Source: Neopestalotiopsis rosae
Lineage: Eukaryota; Ascomycota; Sordariomycetes; Amphisphaeriales; Sporocadaceae
Length of the DNA: 64,000 bases
Reading direction: 5' to 3'
NCBI GenBank assembly: GCA_023078685.1
Contig: JALGAS010000001.1
Coordinates: forward strand, 992,001 to 1,056,000
The position numbers and the translations under genes are program-made. Position 1 is the stretch's first letter. Each line of letters starts with the position of its first letter. Below the pieces are notes generated by a model that was not told the origin of the DNA, made no database searches, and worked only from the letters and a program-made list of their open reading frames with translations. Of the stretch, positions 22,408 through 33,765 are shown in pieces.

Positions 22408-25400
22408 GAGACTCCAGGTGGACGATGTGCTCGAGGCGGCTATGGAAGGTACCGAGGTAGGATTAATCGACGCAGTTGGTATGGAAGTTCCAGATATGCT
22501 TGCGCTGAGTGTTGCCCCATCAGGAATACTTGCGTTAATGTTTGTGGACGATGTGGATAATGATATTCTGCTTGTAGACAAGGATGACGTTGTAGGTACC
22601 AAGGAAGAGCTTGTCGTGATCAAAGTAGTAATACTTGGTAAAGGTGAAAGAGTTGTAACAGGTAAGCTCACAGTAGTGCTGGGTGTTGCAACGGATGCTA
22701 TACTGGTGGTGGAAGTGGGCAATATTGTCGATGTCGATGTGGGACTTGATAATATCAAAGTCGGACTGGCTGAAACAGTTGGGCTGGTCGTAATGGATAT
22801 GCTCACGCTTGCTGTCGTCCCATCGGGTATACTCTCTGGAATACTGATGCTACTACTGGGTAACGGAGCGATCGTAGTCGTCAAGCTGCTAATAGATGTC
22901 GACAGTGCACTGCTGCTAAAAGTAGGCAGTACAGTATCGGGGGGTAAGCTCGATAGGCTGCTGCTCATCGGCATGGTAATACTTGTGAAGAGGCTAGTGC
23001 TCGTTGAGTCGATAACGTTCGTGATGGAAGTACTTGTAATGGAGAACACCGTGCTGCTACTGATGTCAAGTATACTGCTTGAGCTAGAAGTGATACTTAT
23101 GATAGTCGATGTTGTCTCTTCCGTCAATTCACTGGCAAGCAACTGTGAGGTGCTGCTGCTAGAACTCAAGGCGGGAATACGTGTACTCAGCAGAGAGCCG
23201 CTTGTGAGACTCTCACTGATACCTGAAGGCAGACTGCTAGTGGTCGGCAATGAGATATCAATTGTTGTACTGCTCGTGCTCAATGCCGTGCTGCTGGATG
23301 TTGTCGCGATAAGAAGAGATGTTGTGCTGTCAAGGTCGTCTGTGGCTGAACTCAATAATGATGAAAAAATAGAAGTAAGATCAGTACTGATCGTCGCAAA
23401 GACAAGTGAGCTTGTAGGAGTCATATTCTGCAAAGCAATTGTGGGTTCGAAAGAAATAGTCGTCGTCAATTGCAATGAAGAAGTTGAGAGACTAGACAAA
23501 GAACTTTGACTTGTTGATATAATTGAAGTTTGTGTTGGCAGACTGCTTTCCACATCGGTAGTCAGAGTCTCAGTGCCGGGACTTGATATGGTCGTGAGAC
23601 TGGTATCAGATGATATTGTAGATCCTAGAGGTGAGGATACGATTGAAGTCAGGTCGGACGATAACGAGAGTGAAAGAGAAGTAAGCTGTAAAGAAGTGGT
23701 CTCGTTGAAAGGAGTTGTCTCGATAGGAGAGGATAGCGACGGGATTATAGTATCTATCTCGCTCGATAAGCTGCCCGTCAAACTGCTCTCAATTTCTCTC
23801 GTGATCACCTCGGTACTCGAGGTTTGAATACTAGCAGTATCAGTAAGCGACGGTAGGCTGGAAACTGAAGTTGAAGGCAGAGTCGTAGGAATACGTGTGT
23901 CTGCTGTCTCTGTATTCAATATCGTAGTGGTCGAGGAGAGTATATCAGCAGATGAGATGCTTGTGGTTTGTGATACATCCGTACTTGCGAGTACATCGCT
24001 CGTGGAGGCAAGGTCGGTAGTAGGTAACAACGTGCTTGTGGTGAGAAGCGAGGTATCCACATCTTCGCTTGTGCTGACATCGATAGGAACAAGAGAAGTC
24101 GACACATGCTCATCAGCACTCGTGGAGATTATGGTCAATGCCGTTGTTTCAAGCAAACTTGGGACCAAAGCTGTTAAGTCAGACGTCATCGTTATCTCGC
24201 TTGACACAGTGATTGACGCAGAGCTCAATGCCGATGTATCCAGGCTCGTATCAGTGTTAGAAAGTATGCTAGAAATGACACTAGACAGCTCGCTCTCAAG
24301 TGACGAAGTCGATAGTATAGTAGTGATGATCGACGTGACTTCCGAATTCAATGTTGTAGTTGCAATACTGGTATCGATCTCAGACGTCATTTCTGAGAAT
24401 ATACTAGAAGCTCCATTTCTACTTGAAGAACCCGATGACAGGAGAATACTCATATCCGATGTGGGTACTGAATCTAGTGTCGATGATGAAGCGGATGGCT
24501 CTATGTCGGATGTAGTGGTAAACTCCAGCTCAGATGTGAAGCTAGACAGTATACTGGAGCTTTCGGCTACACTTGGAAATATTGACGACAGCAAGCCACT
24601 CGTATCTATCGTTGGCTCCCCCTTCAAAGTCGTGCTGTCAATGATGGAGATCATGTCGGACATCGGAACGGGAAGTGTTGTAGAAAGATTGCTCTCTGTT
24701 GGTAGACTTGACAAAGACGACAAAACGCTGGTCTCTGTTAAGACATCTATGCTTGAAATACTAGTTTCAATGCTAGATAGAATGTCAGACGTGCTGTCAA
24801 TTACTACACTGGTGATGAGAGTTGTGTCGGGCAGAGTTGATTGTAAAGGACTACTAATGGTTGACATCACGTCCGAGCTCAATGTTGTTTTGTCAAGGCT
24901 GGAGACAAGACCAGAGTTGGAGATCAATGGCGAACTAAAACCTGGAGTAGTTTCAGAGGCCATGGAAGATGTTGATGTTAGACTAATCTCTGAGATGTCA
25001 GATATCATTTCCGTGGTATCAGCGGTTGATATAATACTCGAGGCAATACTCGACTCAACGATCGAGGGAGCACTCGATAGTGAGCCACCGTCCAAGTTTG
25101 AGGATGTTTCGATAGCGGTATTCTCGGACTCTTCAGAACTTGTTATTGTACTCGGAATGATACTCGATTCTGAGCTCGCTTCAATCATGGTCGAAGATGG
25201 AATGATATCGGAGGCGATTGATGGCTCCAAGCTTGATGCCGGGGACTCAAGGGACTCAAGGGTGGAAATAATTCTTGATGGTGTGCTTGAAGATGGCACC
25301 ATGAATAGTAGCGTAGTGCTTTGGTCCATAATACTGTGCTCGGAAGTCGTGATGGACGCGGAAGTCAAATCAGGATCTGACACTGTTGAGGTTCGAATGC

Positions 25401-27937
25401 CAGATGGATCCAGAGATGATTGGCTGGATAAATTAAGGGAGTCCGAAGAGGGTTTGGGAACAGGTGAGGTGGTGCTCAAAAAGTCCGAGGTCGTGATACT
25501 TTCAAATGACTCTGGTCGTTGAGTACTCGTAGCCTGATTGCTGGTCACAATGATATCAGATATCGAAATAGATGATTGTGTAGTTTCGGAGAACAGGGTT
25601 AAACTTGTGGTGTCTGTGGTGGAAGGTCCTCGTATATTTGTGATGGATTTGCTCGTAGTCGTTTCTGGACTTTCTGGACCTGAAAGCCGGACTGTGGGAG
25701 GTCCGGAGCTCGACGATAAGTCAAGATCCGTGCTTGTTTGGAGGCTTCCTCCCGAGGACGAAAGAGAAGCGGTAAAAGATGGTTTACTGTCTGTCGTGGC
25801 GCCAGATATTTTGAGGCTCGATGAGGGTGCTGTGAGAATAAGAGTACTGAACGTCCCCTGTGTTGATAGCGACACCAAGACCGTTTCGTCATCGCTCGAT
25901 AGTGTGAACTCCAATGAGGACCCAGTACTGGTCGATATTGAAGAGGCTTGTAGCGAAGCACCTGATCCTTGGATATTCGATGACAGAGTAGTTGGTAACA
26001 TGGAGAGAGAATCTTGTGATGCAAAACTTTGGGTCTCGCCGGGTAATAATATCACATTGGATGATGTTTGCGAAACGATTGAGCTAGTAGCCGATGTGCT
26101 GTTGATTTCTGTCAGAGGCAAAGAGGCACTTACGTTTGTAGATATGCTGGAACTCCTAGACATTGAATCTGTGCCTATCATCTTCATGGTACCAGCCTCA
26201 TCATTACTTGTGGCATCACTGCTTGCCGTGCTGGTGCTCGGGAACAAAGTTGACGGCTCGGTCAGGACGATGGACAGCTCCGTTGTGATGATGGAGCTCA
26301 CCACTGTAACCGCAGTACTGAGATCTGTGGCATCAACCTCGACGGCACTACTTGAGGAACTACTTAGAGGAACAGGCATGATAGTCGAGGAGGGTTGATT
26401 GTCGCTTTCTGTGGGTGGCAATTCCGCGCTTGTAGTGAAAGATAAGCTATTGGTTACAGAAGATCCGGCACCTGAGGTAGCTTCTAGAGAACTAATAGAA
26501 GAAACTGCGGGCATAATCGATGAGAAAGTCTCAGATTCTGTCGTTGATTCCTCATCTACAGTATTAGAAAATTCGATAGATGTCTCTGAAAGGGTGAGCG
26601 GAAGAGACGAGGTCTCATTTGAAGTAGTCGCACTGGTCCCCGAGCCTCGTTCACTGCTGACTAGCTCTAGATTTGTAGATGTTGCAACGAAGGTAATCAA
26701 ATCTGAGGTGTTCGTCGACGAATGGGGAATTTCTGATGAGCCAATTCCTGAGTTTGTGCTTATCCCAGTAGTGGAACTTGGAACAATGTCCCGGCATTGA
26801 GTCTCTGTCGAGCGTTATTAGTCTATCATAGTGTCCGAAAGTCTGGAGTAATGACTAACCTTCAATCACAACTAGATTGACAGAGATACAATCGTCAATG
26901 ATCGCGTCAGTGAAAAGTGCATATATGGCTCCTGTACTAGTTGAACATAATTTTGCTGATCCATTAACGAAGGACAGATTTTTCCAATACAGGCGGCCGC
27001 TTTCAACTGAGAACTCGGTGCTTAGACTTCCATCCGAATAGTTTGCTATATCGATGGAAGGGATACCAGGGTCCACAGATATTGGTCGACTGCCCCTGAA
27101 TAACTGTCCGCCTCTCCATTGAAAAACAACGGCTCTTCCGCATAGAGCAGTGATTGGTTCGTCTTCGACACCAACGTATCCCTCAACAAGAGAATTCGAT
27201 TGACGTTTTTGAATGAGAGTGGCAGTACTCGTGGCCTGCTCGAATGAAGGTATGACGCCTGTTGGGGAATTGATTGTTGTTATTGGTGCAGATGTAGATA
27301 TGCTCGCACCTGAAAAGGAACCAAAGTTTCCAGAAGAAGAACTCGACACCGGTGTAGTCAATTCATCAGATTGGGAATCCGGTGTTAAGATCAGAGTGTA
27401 AGTATTTTCAACTCCGTAAATGTCCGTCGTCACGATAGTTGTCACCACATTACTTGTCAGATCATGGCCAATTTCTCCCGCAACTGTACTGGTCTGAGCA
27501 GGATCGACTCCGTGAGTAGCAGCATTTAGGGATGGTACGTTGTATCCGCCAAGGAACGAATTGGTAAGATTTGACGAACTTGAAAAGCCGTTTCCATGTT
27601 TGTATCCACTTGATGCTGTGAAGACTTAGTATCAGCTGAAGCACGGCGTCCCATCTCATCATGATTGCACTGGGGCCTACTTACGATGACCGCGGTGTCC
27701 TTGTGCAACTTGCGCCGTGTCAATTGGTCGGCTTTTGTTCGTTTCTGTAGAAGTCGTTGTCGTGATCAAAGTAGTCACATAAGTTGTCAGATAGGTATGA
27801 GTGAGAGTAGAACACTGAGTTGATCCCGATTGCGTGTCATGATCAAGCCCTGAATAAGCCTCATCTTTGTATGTGTGGTTTGCCCACCCAAGACCAGCCT
27901 GGGTCGCCCACAAAGTAAATACTACCGTCGAAAACAT
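21124..27937 (-). CDS. Giant secreted Ser/Thr-rich (mucin-like) protein with DUF6923-type C-terminus
   Basis: Three exons on the minus strand, 27937-27685, 27615-26860 and 26804-21124, join in frame to 2229 residues. The introns are 69 and 55 bp (gtaagt..cacag, gttagt..gacag). It begins with a signal peptide (MFSTVVFTLWATQAGLGWA). A Kex2-type KR lies in LIQKRQS near 27210. Residues of about 240-335 hold a compact domain (CGRAVVFQWRGGQLF, then LYWKNLSFVNGSAKLC, then DDCISVNLVVIEG) resembling an unnamed domain seen in fungal wall proteins. About 1600 residues of Ser/Thr/Ile/Leu repeats follow, including pure Ser runs. The last 255 residues (from SAIACGSTAPAYIIADGNLL) look like the beta-propeller-like DUF6923 domain. 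No GPI signal is seen. An extracellular, heavily O-glycosylated wall or adhesion protein is the likely role. The start at 27937 is chosen for its signal peptide; the frame extends 10 codons further upstream to a TTG. Confidence 0.82.
22370..22412. repeat. CTG/CAG-type microsatellite inside the giant protein gene
   Basis: A GCTGCT-type trinucleotide tract, read on the minus strand as AGC/AGT serine codons, gives about ten serines in a row. Length variation here would change the serine tract but not the frame. Confidence 0.7.
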
Positions 27938-30050
27938 AGTTGTTAGACATATTTTTGACTCAATCAAGCAGTCTGGAAATCTGGGGCTCCGGACATGGTG
28001 GTATTGAAAGCAATGAATAGTCGCAACTAGCGGTGCGCGATCTGCTCATGGAATTTTTCAACTTTCAATAATCATCTTCGACAGGCCGCAACATATTTTG
28101 TCAACGACGGAATCTACGGGTATAGTCTGCTTTTGGGGTCCTTCCATTAACTAAGCCGAAGTGGCAGGCATTCGAAGTCTGTCACGCGCCAGAAGCGATT
28201 TTGTCTTGAACCATAATTTCGTTAAGCTGCAACTTTGGCGTAGTCAGGGACCAATAATGAAGCACACATGCATTCATAATCTTCGACTTGTGATCTTGAC
28301 GTAATGTGACATGTCAAATCATGCAATTCCTCCCCGAGCATTTGGGAGAAGCTATATGATGCTTGGAGTGGAGTGCTGAGTGAAGAAACAGCCAAGGGCA
28401 GCGCAGATGGTGAGAGCCACTAACGAGCCGTCAATATATCAAGAGAGTATAGGCACGGTAAATCTGAAACGCGGCACGGAGACTCCCGAGGCCTTCAATA
28501 CGTCCAATAGCAATAGACAGGGAACTTATCGCTGTAATGTAGCAGACTCGAGATCGCACCTGGACTAGTATACAATCGTGCGACGCAAATATACGACTTT
28601 CCCTTTGAGCTGCACGATTCTCCGGTCATTAATTAAGAGGAGGTCTGGTGTGTAGCGCCTGCGGGTGTCATCATGCATCTCATACGACCTATAAATCTCA
28701 AGACATATGATGGGCGCTGTTTTGCTCTCGCTATGCCAATTCGCAAGGACAGCACTTATACGCCTTTGTACCACCGCAATTAGAGTTCAATCAAATCAGG
28801 GCGGCTGAAAGTTCCTGGACTAGAATGAGCAAACCGGCAACGATATCCGAAGTGTCTTGGTCTACTGGAGGTAGCTCAGCCACATGATTGAGAAGCGTTT
28901 TCGTAAACCTTTGAATTCAAGCAGAGCGTGTAGCAACGAGGAACCCGATTACTGTATCAACCCATCTTTCTCCATGATCATGGAGCTTCACTGACATCTA
29001 CGTTACCTCATCATGCCTGTCTCATAAGCTGAAATTGAACGTCACGGAGCGAAGCGGCCTGCGAGGACCTGCAATGTCATCTCCACAACTTCGTCAAGGT
29101 CATGATAGCCAAGCAACCCAGTCTGCACCATTGATCGGTCCCTCAACATATACCACCTACTGACAAGTCTTGCACAGCTGAGTCTGTTGTAGATCATTGC
29201 TCCATCTCTAATGGCTGGAGGCTTAGCAGTCCTTTCATCGCAGGCCCTCTTTTTTCTTGATGGCGAGGTTGGGCAGATTGAGGCGGCCAATCGCTGTGTC
29301 AGCCGTAGGCGGGGCGAAAGCATAGAGCTAAGTACGAGTCTGATTTCTGCAAACCTTTCGTACGATTATGAAGCGAATGCAGCTACACGCATGAGGCCGT
29401 ACACATCGCTATACGTGAACGTCATCGTGTCAATATTGCCAGTACGGCTAGCTTCAACCGACTCGTTGCTTGCTGAGTTGCTTGCGGGCACCCAACGAGT
29501 CCGGGATTCGTGAGTTGGCCACCGATATCGGTAATGCGAGCCCGGCATTTCGATAGATCCTCGGGCAGATGCGGTTTCGCTTCTCCAATCCACCGTTCAT
29601 TCGAACACGTCCTGCTCGGTCATTCTGAAGCTCAAATTCACTCCAGGTCTGCAAGCCTCAATAGTAGCCGTCCAATGGGATCCAATTGAAGGGGTTGAAT
29701 TCCAGTAACTCGATCGAAGCAACTTGAGAAACGGTCATCGGAATACGTGTCGTGTCGGGTCGGAAAATGAATGCTGCTGTTTCGGAAAAGTCGCGCCTTT
29801 GTTCGTTCAACGTGGTACCTAAATGTCAATAGTCTGTCCCGGCGCCAATTGAAATGCCGCACATCTGAAGAAACCAAGAGTCAATTGCTCGAGAAATTTT
29901 TGATGGTATTCGAAAGTGTGCTCAAAAACTCGGTGCTTGATTCATGTGATCATGCTTCTTCCGAAATGACCGCGTCTATACATATACAGCCGAGCCAGCA
30001 ACCCTTCTCAGGTCGACCCGGAACCCATCAGTTCATACAATGCTGGTAAT
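27938..30050. other. Intergenic, 2.1 kb
   Basis: No gene is supported. The left part is the promoter of the giant secreted protein gene. Short frames near 28380-28570, 29040-29320 and 29210-29660 on both strands lack motifs or exon-like partners. I cannot exclude a small or noncoding gene. Confidence 0.45.
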
Positions 30051-30449
30051 CTAGTGCTTGGCCTTCTCGTCCTTGTTCGCCGATTCCAGGAAGTTCCTGC
30101 GGGGGTAAATTGTAAGTATAACTGCGACGATTGAAAAAGCGTGAGTTGAGAAAGTGCGCACTTGATGAAGCTCTCCTCGTCGGAGCTGGAGGCGTTGATC
30201 GGGGGAGCCTTGGCGGCGGCAGTGGCCTTGCTACCACCACCGACGGCAGCGTAGGTACCACCGAAGAGAGTGGCCAGGACACCCATGGCAAGCTGTTGAA
30301 GGACATGTGTTAGCCAATTGATCGCTCGCTACTTTGATGCCCAGCGTGTCCGAGAAGATGCGATGATGCGGCGAGAGAGTGATTCAGGGGAGGCGACTGA
30401 CGTAGTGAGAGCCGACCTGGCGGCCGAGAACGTTGTACATCTGAACCAT
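30051..30449 (-). CDS. ATP19: Mitochondrial F1Fo ATP synthase subunit k
   Basis: Three small exons on the minus strand, 30449-30402, 30292-30162 and 30096-30051, encode 74 residues. The protein opens MVQMYNVLGRQVGSHYLAMG, followed by a single membrane helix with ATLFGGTYAAVGG, then KAPPINASSSDEE and a charged end. This order, and the KxPPINASSxDEE signature, match the fungal ATP synthase subunit k (Atp19), an inner-membrane Fo component linked to dimerisation of the enzyme. The introns are 109 and 65 bp and split the short gene near its two ends. The gene is divergent from the MTP18-like gene, so two mitochondrial inner-membrane proteins share a 582 bp upstream region. No single open frame shows the whole protein; it becomes visible only after splicing. 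Confidence 0.92.
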
Positions 30450-31031
30450 CTTGGCGGCTTGGGTTGGGTTTGTCCTCGAAAGAAGTGGTTCGGAGGGGGA
30501 GTTGCGATAAGTTTCGGATAGTGAGGTTGTTGTCGACCCTTCAAAACTGCTCAAGCTCCAATTTGCGTGAGCGGGTGCACTGACCAGCGACTGCCTTAGG
30601 TAAGCAGAACCGGAAGTCATCGGAACAAGGAAAGACCGATAACGACAGGCCCGCCCAGGATTCACTCGGCCTCATCGGCAGTAGCCGGGATCATGCGACG
30701 AGCTTCCAGATGAAGTGGAGACTGGGAGCGGGTGCGGGTGCCCAATAACGTCACCTTACGCATCTCCCCGGACTTGTCGCATCCAAGCTCCAGCCAAGCA
30801 GACCAAGCCCAGCTCCAGCGCTGGAGCTCTGTCGTGCGTTCCATTACCGAGCAGTCCACACCCATCTTACGACATCTTCCCTGTTCATCCACTCTCGACC
30901 ACTCCCAGAAGTCGTTCGTCACGTTTGTGCCTCGGGATATAGTAGACAGATTGCTTGAGTTCTTTATTCTCGGTCGATTATATACATATACTCTACAAAA
31001 AATCTCCAATATCTACCACAAAACCATCATA
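30450..31031. promoter_or_regulatory. Divergent promoter between ATP19 and the MTP18-like gene
   Basis: The 582 bp between the two start codons must hold both promoters. The stretch before 31032 is rich in short A/T runs (tatatacatatactctac). Both products are predicted mitochondrial inner-membrane proteins, which makes co-regulation plausible. Confidence 0.5.
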
Positions 31032-31955
31032 ATGCCGTGGTGGGGAAAAGGTTCCAGCGAGGACAAGCAAGCTCCTCAAGCTTCCTCGTCGGCTTCCGTC
31101 ACAGGCCAGCCCATCGAGCCCGTCGAGTCGAAAAACGTCCCCAAGGAGAGCGCCAACACCTCGAGTTTCGATCCCACCCATCTCCCAGAGAAAAAGAAGC
31201 TGTCCCGGAATCTTCAAAAGATCGTCGACAAGCACGATCACGATGATTCGTGGTACGACGAGCTAGTCGACGGCTACGTGCCTGATTCGACCGAGTCCAA
31301 CTGGCGATATGCCGCATATGCGAACCGTCTGCGCACCATTATGCTCTCTGCCCACCGATATGTTGCCTACACCTCGGATATTGGCGAGTCATTCCGGCCC
31401 GTGGCCCATCCTTGGCTGGTGAGGAGTGCCTATGGTATCTCGTGGACGTACATTTTGGGCGATGTCAGTTACGAGGGGTACAAGGCGTACTGGCAAAACC
31501 AGCGCAAGCTCAATCCCGAATTGGTGCTCAGCGAGCAGCAACTCAAGGCGACGGGCTTGACCAACGAGCCTCAGGCAGGCGCGCTGGTCAGGCAGGAGCC
31601 CGGTGTGGTGGCACCTTTGGAAGACTACCGAACCGTCATGCTACAGCGAGGTATATTCCAGAGTGTGGCAAGTATGGGTCTGCCTGCCTTCACCATTCAC
31701 AGCGTGGTCAGGTATTCTGGTCGTGCCCTGAAGAATTCCAAGAACGTCAAATTGAGAACTTGGGGCCCGATCGGTCTGGGATTGGCCGTGGTGCCCACGC
31801 TACCATATCTCTTTGATCATCCTGTTGAGAACGCCGTGGAATGGATATTCCACAAGGGCTTCTCGCTTTATGGTGGAGCGGCTGCCGTGGGCGACTTGCC
31901 AACTACTGGCCGTGAAGAACAATTGTCAAAGAGGCCAAAGGAGAAGGAGCTGTGA
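31032..31955 (+). CDS. MTP18/MTFP1-like mitochondrial fission process protein
   Basis: A single exon encodes 307 residues. After a low-complexity Ser/Lys-rich N-terminus comes DSTESNWRYAAYANRLRTI, then SDIGESFRPVAHPWLVRSAYGISWTYILGDV and YEGYKAYW, which are hallmarks of the MTP18 (mitochondrial fission process 1) family. A later block, RTVMLQRGIFQSVASMGLPAFTIHSVVRYSGR, continues the family pattern, followed by a hydrophobic LGLAVVPTLPYLFDHPVE segment. The animal homologue is an inner-membrane protein needed for mitochondrial fission and proton-leak control. The fungal protein is longer by an N-terminal extension. The frame is open further upstream to 30732, but the ATG at 31032 has a good context (accatcataATG) and starts right after the AT-rich leader. 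The transcript converges on the AN1 protein gene. Confidence 0.88.
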   Translation: MPWWGKGSSEDKQAPQASSSASVTGQPIEPVESKNVPKESANTSSFDPTHLPEKKKLSRNLQKIVDKHDHDDSWYDELVDGYVPDSTESNWRYAAYANRLRTIMLSAHRYVAYTSDIGESFRPVAHPWLVRSAYGISWTYILGDVSYEGYKAYWQNQRKLNPELVLSEQQLKATGLTNEPQAGALVRQEPGVVAPLEDYRTVMLQRGIFQSVASMGLPAFTIHSVVRYSGRALKNSKNVKLRTWGPIGLGLAVVPTLPYLFDHPVENAVEWIFHKGFSLYGGAAAVGDLPTTGREEQLSKRPKEKEL

Positions 31956-32248
31956 GGTATCTTGTTCAAGACAAAAACAAAAACATCGGCGAGGGGTACG
32001 GGCGTTTTGGAGTTCACTCAGCTCTTCTTTTGGAGGATACATCTGCGGAGCACGCGACACTAGCGACTTAAAGAGAGGCGCAATTGTAAAAAGAGGAACA
32101 AATCTCAAATGCATAATTCTGTCAAATGCTAAACCATGTGAGCTATTTGCTATGTGAACAGCTCGCTTCATGCTCCCGGACGCCTGAAAATGCAATTCTG
32201 ATGCCCACTCTAAAAGTTAAACACCCAATATGTCAGATAAATCATCCT

Positions 32249-33175
32249 TTATATCTTGATGAGATCCTCTTGAGCCGGTCCGACACCTCTGAGCAGCACG
32301 ACAGTATTGCCACTAGCCAGGGCTACTCCAACCTTCTCATTATATTCCAAGACTCGCCCTCCTTCGACATGGAAGACCCTTAGCTTATCCTTTTCGTCGG
32401 AACTTGAGTTGTTCACATTCTCCACTTGAAGCCCTGTTGCCGCCGAGTCGAGCAGACGACCCACGACCCAGTCTTTGCTGAAGAAGAACTGCCCCTTGGG
32501 AAACTTGGCCGTGGTCGTCTCGGCTTCGGCCTCGACAAACAGGTAGACTCTCTTTTCGGGGGCAAGTTTGGCGTCGCCCTTGGCCGTTTTCTTCAGTTGG
32601 TTCACGGCAACCATTCTCTGGCTGGCGGTGCTCGGCTTGGGCTTGGGCAGCGCGCGGGAGGCGGCCTCCTTGCGCGAGGCGCCCCAGGCCTTAAGCCGGG
32701 ACAAGGCAGAGCGCGCCTCGCGGCCGAGGTCGACCTGGGCGGGCCGCGCGCCGATCGGCGTCAGGTTCTTGCAGTCGTGCTCCTCGCCCATGCGGTGCTT
32801 GAGACAGTAGTCCCGGTTGCAGCGGTCGCAATGCACGCCGGGGACGAGGCTAGTGCCCACAGTCGTCTTGCAGTCTTTGGCGGCGCATGGCTTTTGTTGA
32901 ACCAGGTCGCGCATCCGTTTTCCCTCGCCGGCGCTCGGTTTCGCCAGCTCGGCCTCGCGCCGCCGCCGCGCCCATTCCCCTGCGTTTGTACATGTGTGCG
33001 ACGTCTCGGTTCGGTGGTCGAGGCAGAACGTCCCCTTACAGGACTGGCAGAAAAAGGGGAGGAAGTCGAGTTGATTGCAGTACGTGTACTGGCAGTGTTT
33101 TCCGATTAGTGTGGCATCGGCTGTGTCCATTTTGACGTATGAGGACTCTGGATTATCGGAGGATGAAGACGCCAT
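32249..33175 (-). CDS. CUZ1: AN1-type zinc finger protein, Cuz1-like
   Basis: A single minus-strand exon encodes 308 residues. Two AN1-type zinc fingers sit at about residues 28-62 (CQYTYCNQLDFLPFFC, CKGTFCLDH) and 97-136 (CAAKDCKTT, HCDRCNRDYCLKH, HDC). A basic linker follows, then a C-terminal ubiquitin-like region (KRVYLFVEAEAETT, FPKGQFFFSKDWVVGRLLD). This matches Cuz1/ZFAND1, the Cdc48-associated factor that couples p97/Cdc48 and the proteasome during arsenite and proteotoxic stress. The protein is cytosolic or nuclear. Cys and His spacing is complete in both fingers. It is divergent from RAD4 and convergent with the MTP18-like gene. Confidence 0.88.
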   Translation of the reverse strand: MASSSSDNPESSYVKMDTADATLIGKHCQYTYCNQLDFLPFFCQSCKGTFCLDHRTETSHTCTNAGEWARRRREAELAKPSAGEGKRMRDLVQQKPCAAKDCKTTVGTSLVPGVHCDRCNRDYCLKHRMGEEHDCKNLTPIGARPAQVDLGREARSALSRLKAWGASRKEAASRALPKPKPSTASQRMVAVNQLKKTAKGDAKLAPEKRVYLFVEAEAETTTAKFPKGQFFFSKDWVVGRLLDSAATGLQVENVNNSSSDEKDKLRVFHVEGGRVLEYNEKVGVALASGNTVVLLRGVGPAQEDLIKI

Positions 33176-33765
33176 CTTGGGTGGTTGTGAAGGCGACCCT
33201 GACCAGGTATATATGGATATGTTTCTAGGTAACAGAGTGATAATGTACTGTCACTGGTTTTGGAAGGATTGCGTAAGCTCTGCTGACTGAAAACTATCGT
33301 TTGACCTCTCCTACGGTACTGAATGGGATGGCGAAATTCAAGTCGACAGTGAATGAGGCGGTTCAGGAGGCAAGGCTGCGATGATGCGCAAGCTGCTTAT
33401 GCAAGTTGGGGAAGAAGGGTCTCGAATGATCGCAGCAGCCCCGGTTCAGATCAAGCGCCTGAGTCACAGGGCCAGGGGCTCCGTCCATGGCACGAATCGC
33501 GGGGTCCAGTGGCGCCACCCAATCGCTAAACTGTTCTCGTTCCCGGGCGTTCGGGTACCCCAATTTAGCGACGTTAGCGGCCTGTCTGCGAGCCACTTGC
33601 CTGCAATTTACTTAACGGAAAGTCAATGAGGTCACATGTTTGCGCGCTTCAATGACGCTGCGTGCCTGGTGCCCGTTCGCGCTGCAGCAGGCATGCAAGG
33701 CCATTTTTGCTGTTCAACTTGTATACCAAAACAACAAATGTAACCTTATGTAATTCATCGAAAAT
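33176..33765. promoter_or_regulatory. Divergent promoter between CUZ1-like and RAD4 genes
   Basis: A 590 bp gap separates two start codons pointing away from each other. I see no specific site. Both neighbours are stress-related (proteotoxic stress, DNA damage). Confidence 0.4.

Noticed and set aside
22325..26398. Long plus-strand open frames (394, 541 and 286 codons)
   Set aside because: They are antisense shadows of the Ser/Thr-rich repeat gene. Their Val/Asp/Leu/Glu bias is just the complement of Ser/Thr codons.
28380..29660. Several 60-100 codon frames on both strands
   Set aside because: No motifs, no splice-linked partners, and codon usage does not stand out. They look like chance frames.
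32426..33109. 227-codon plus-strand open frame
   Set aside because: Antisense shadow of the AN1 zinc finger gene.
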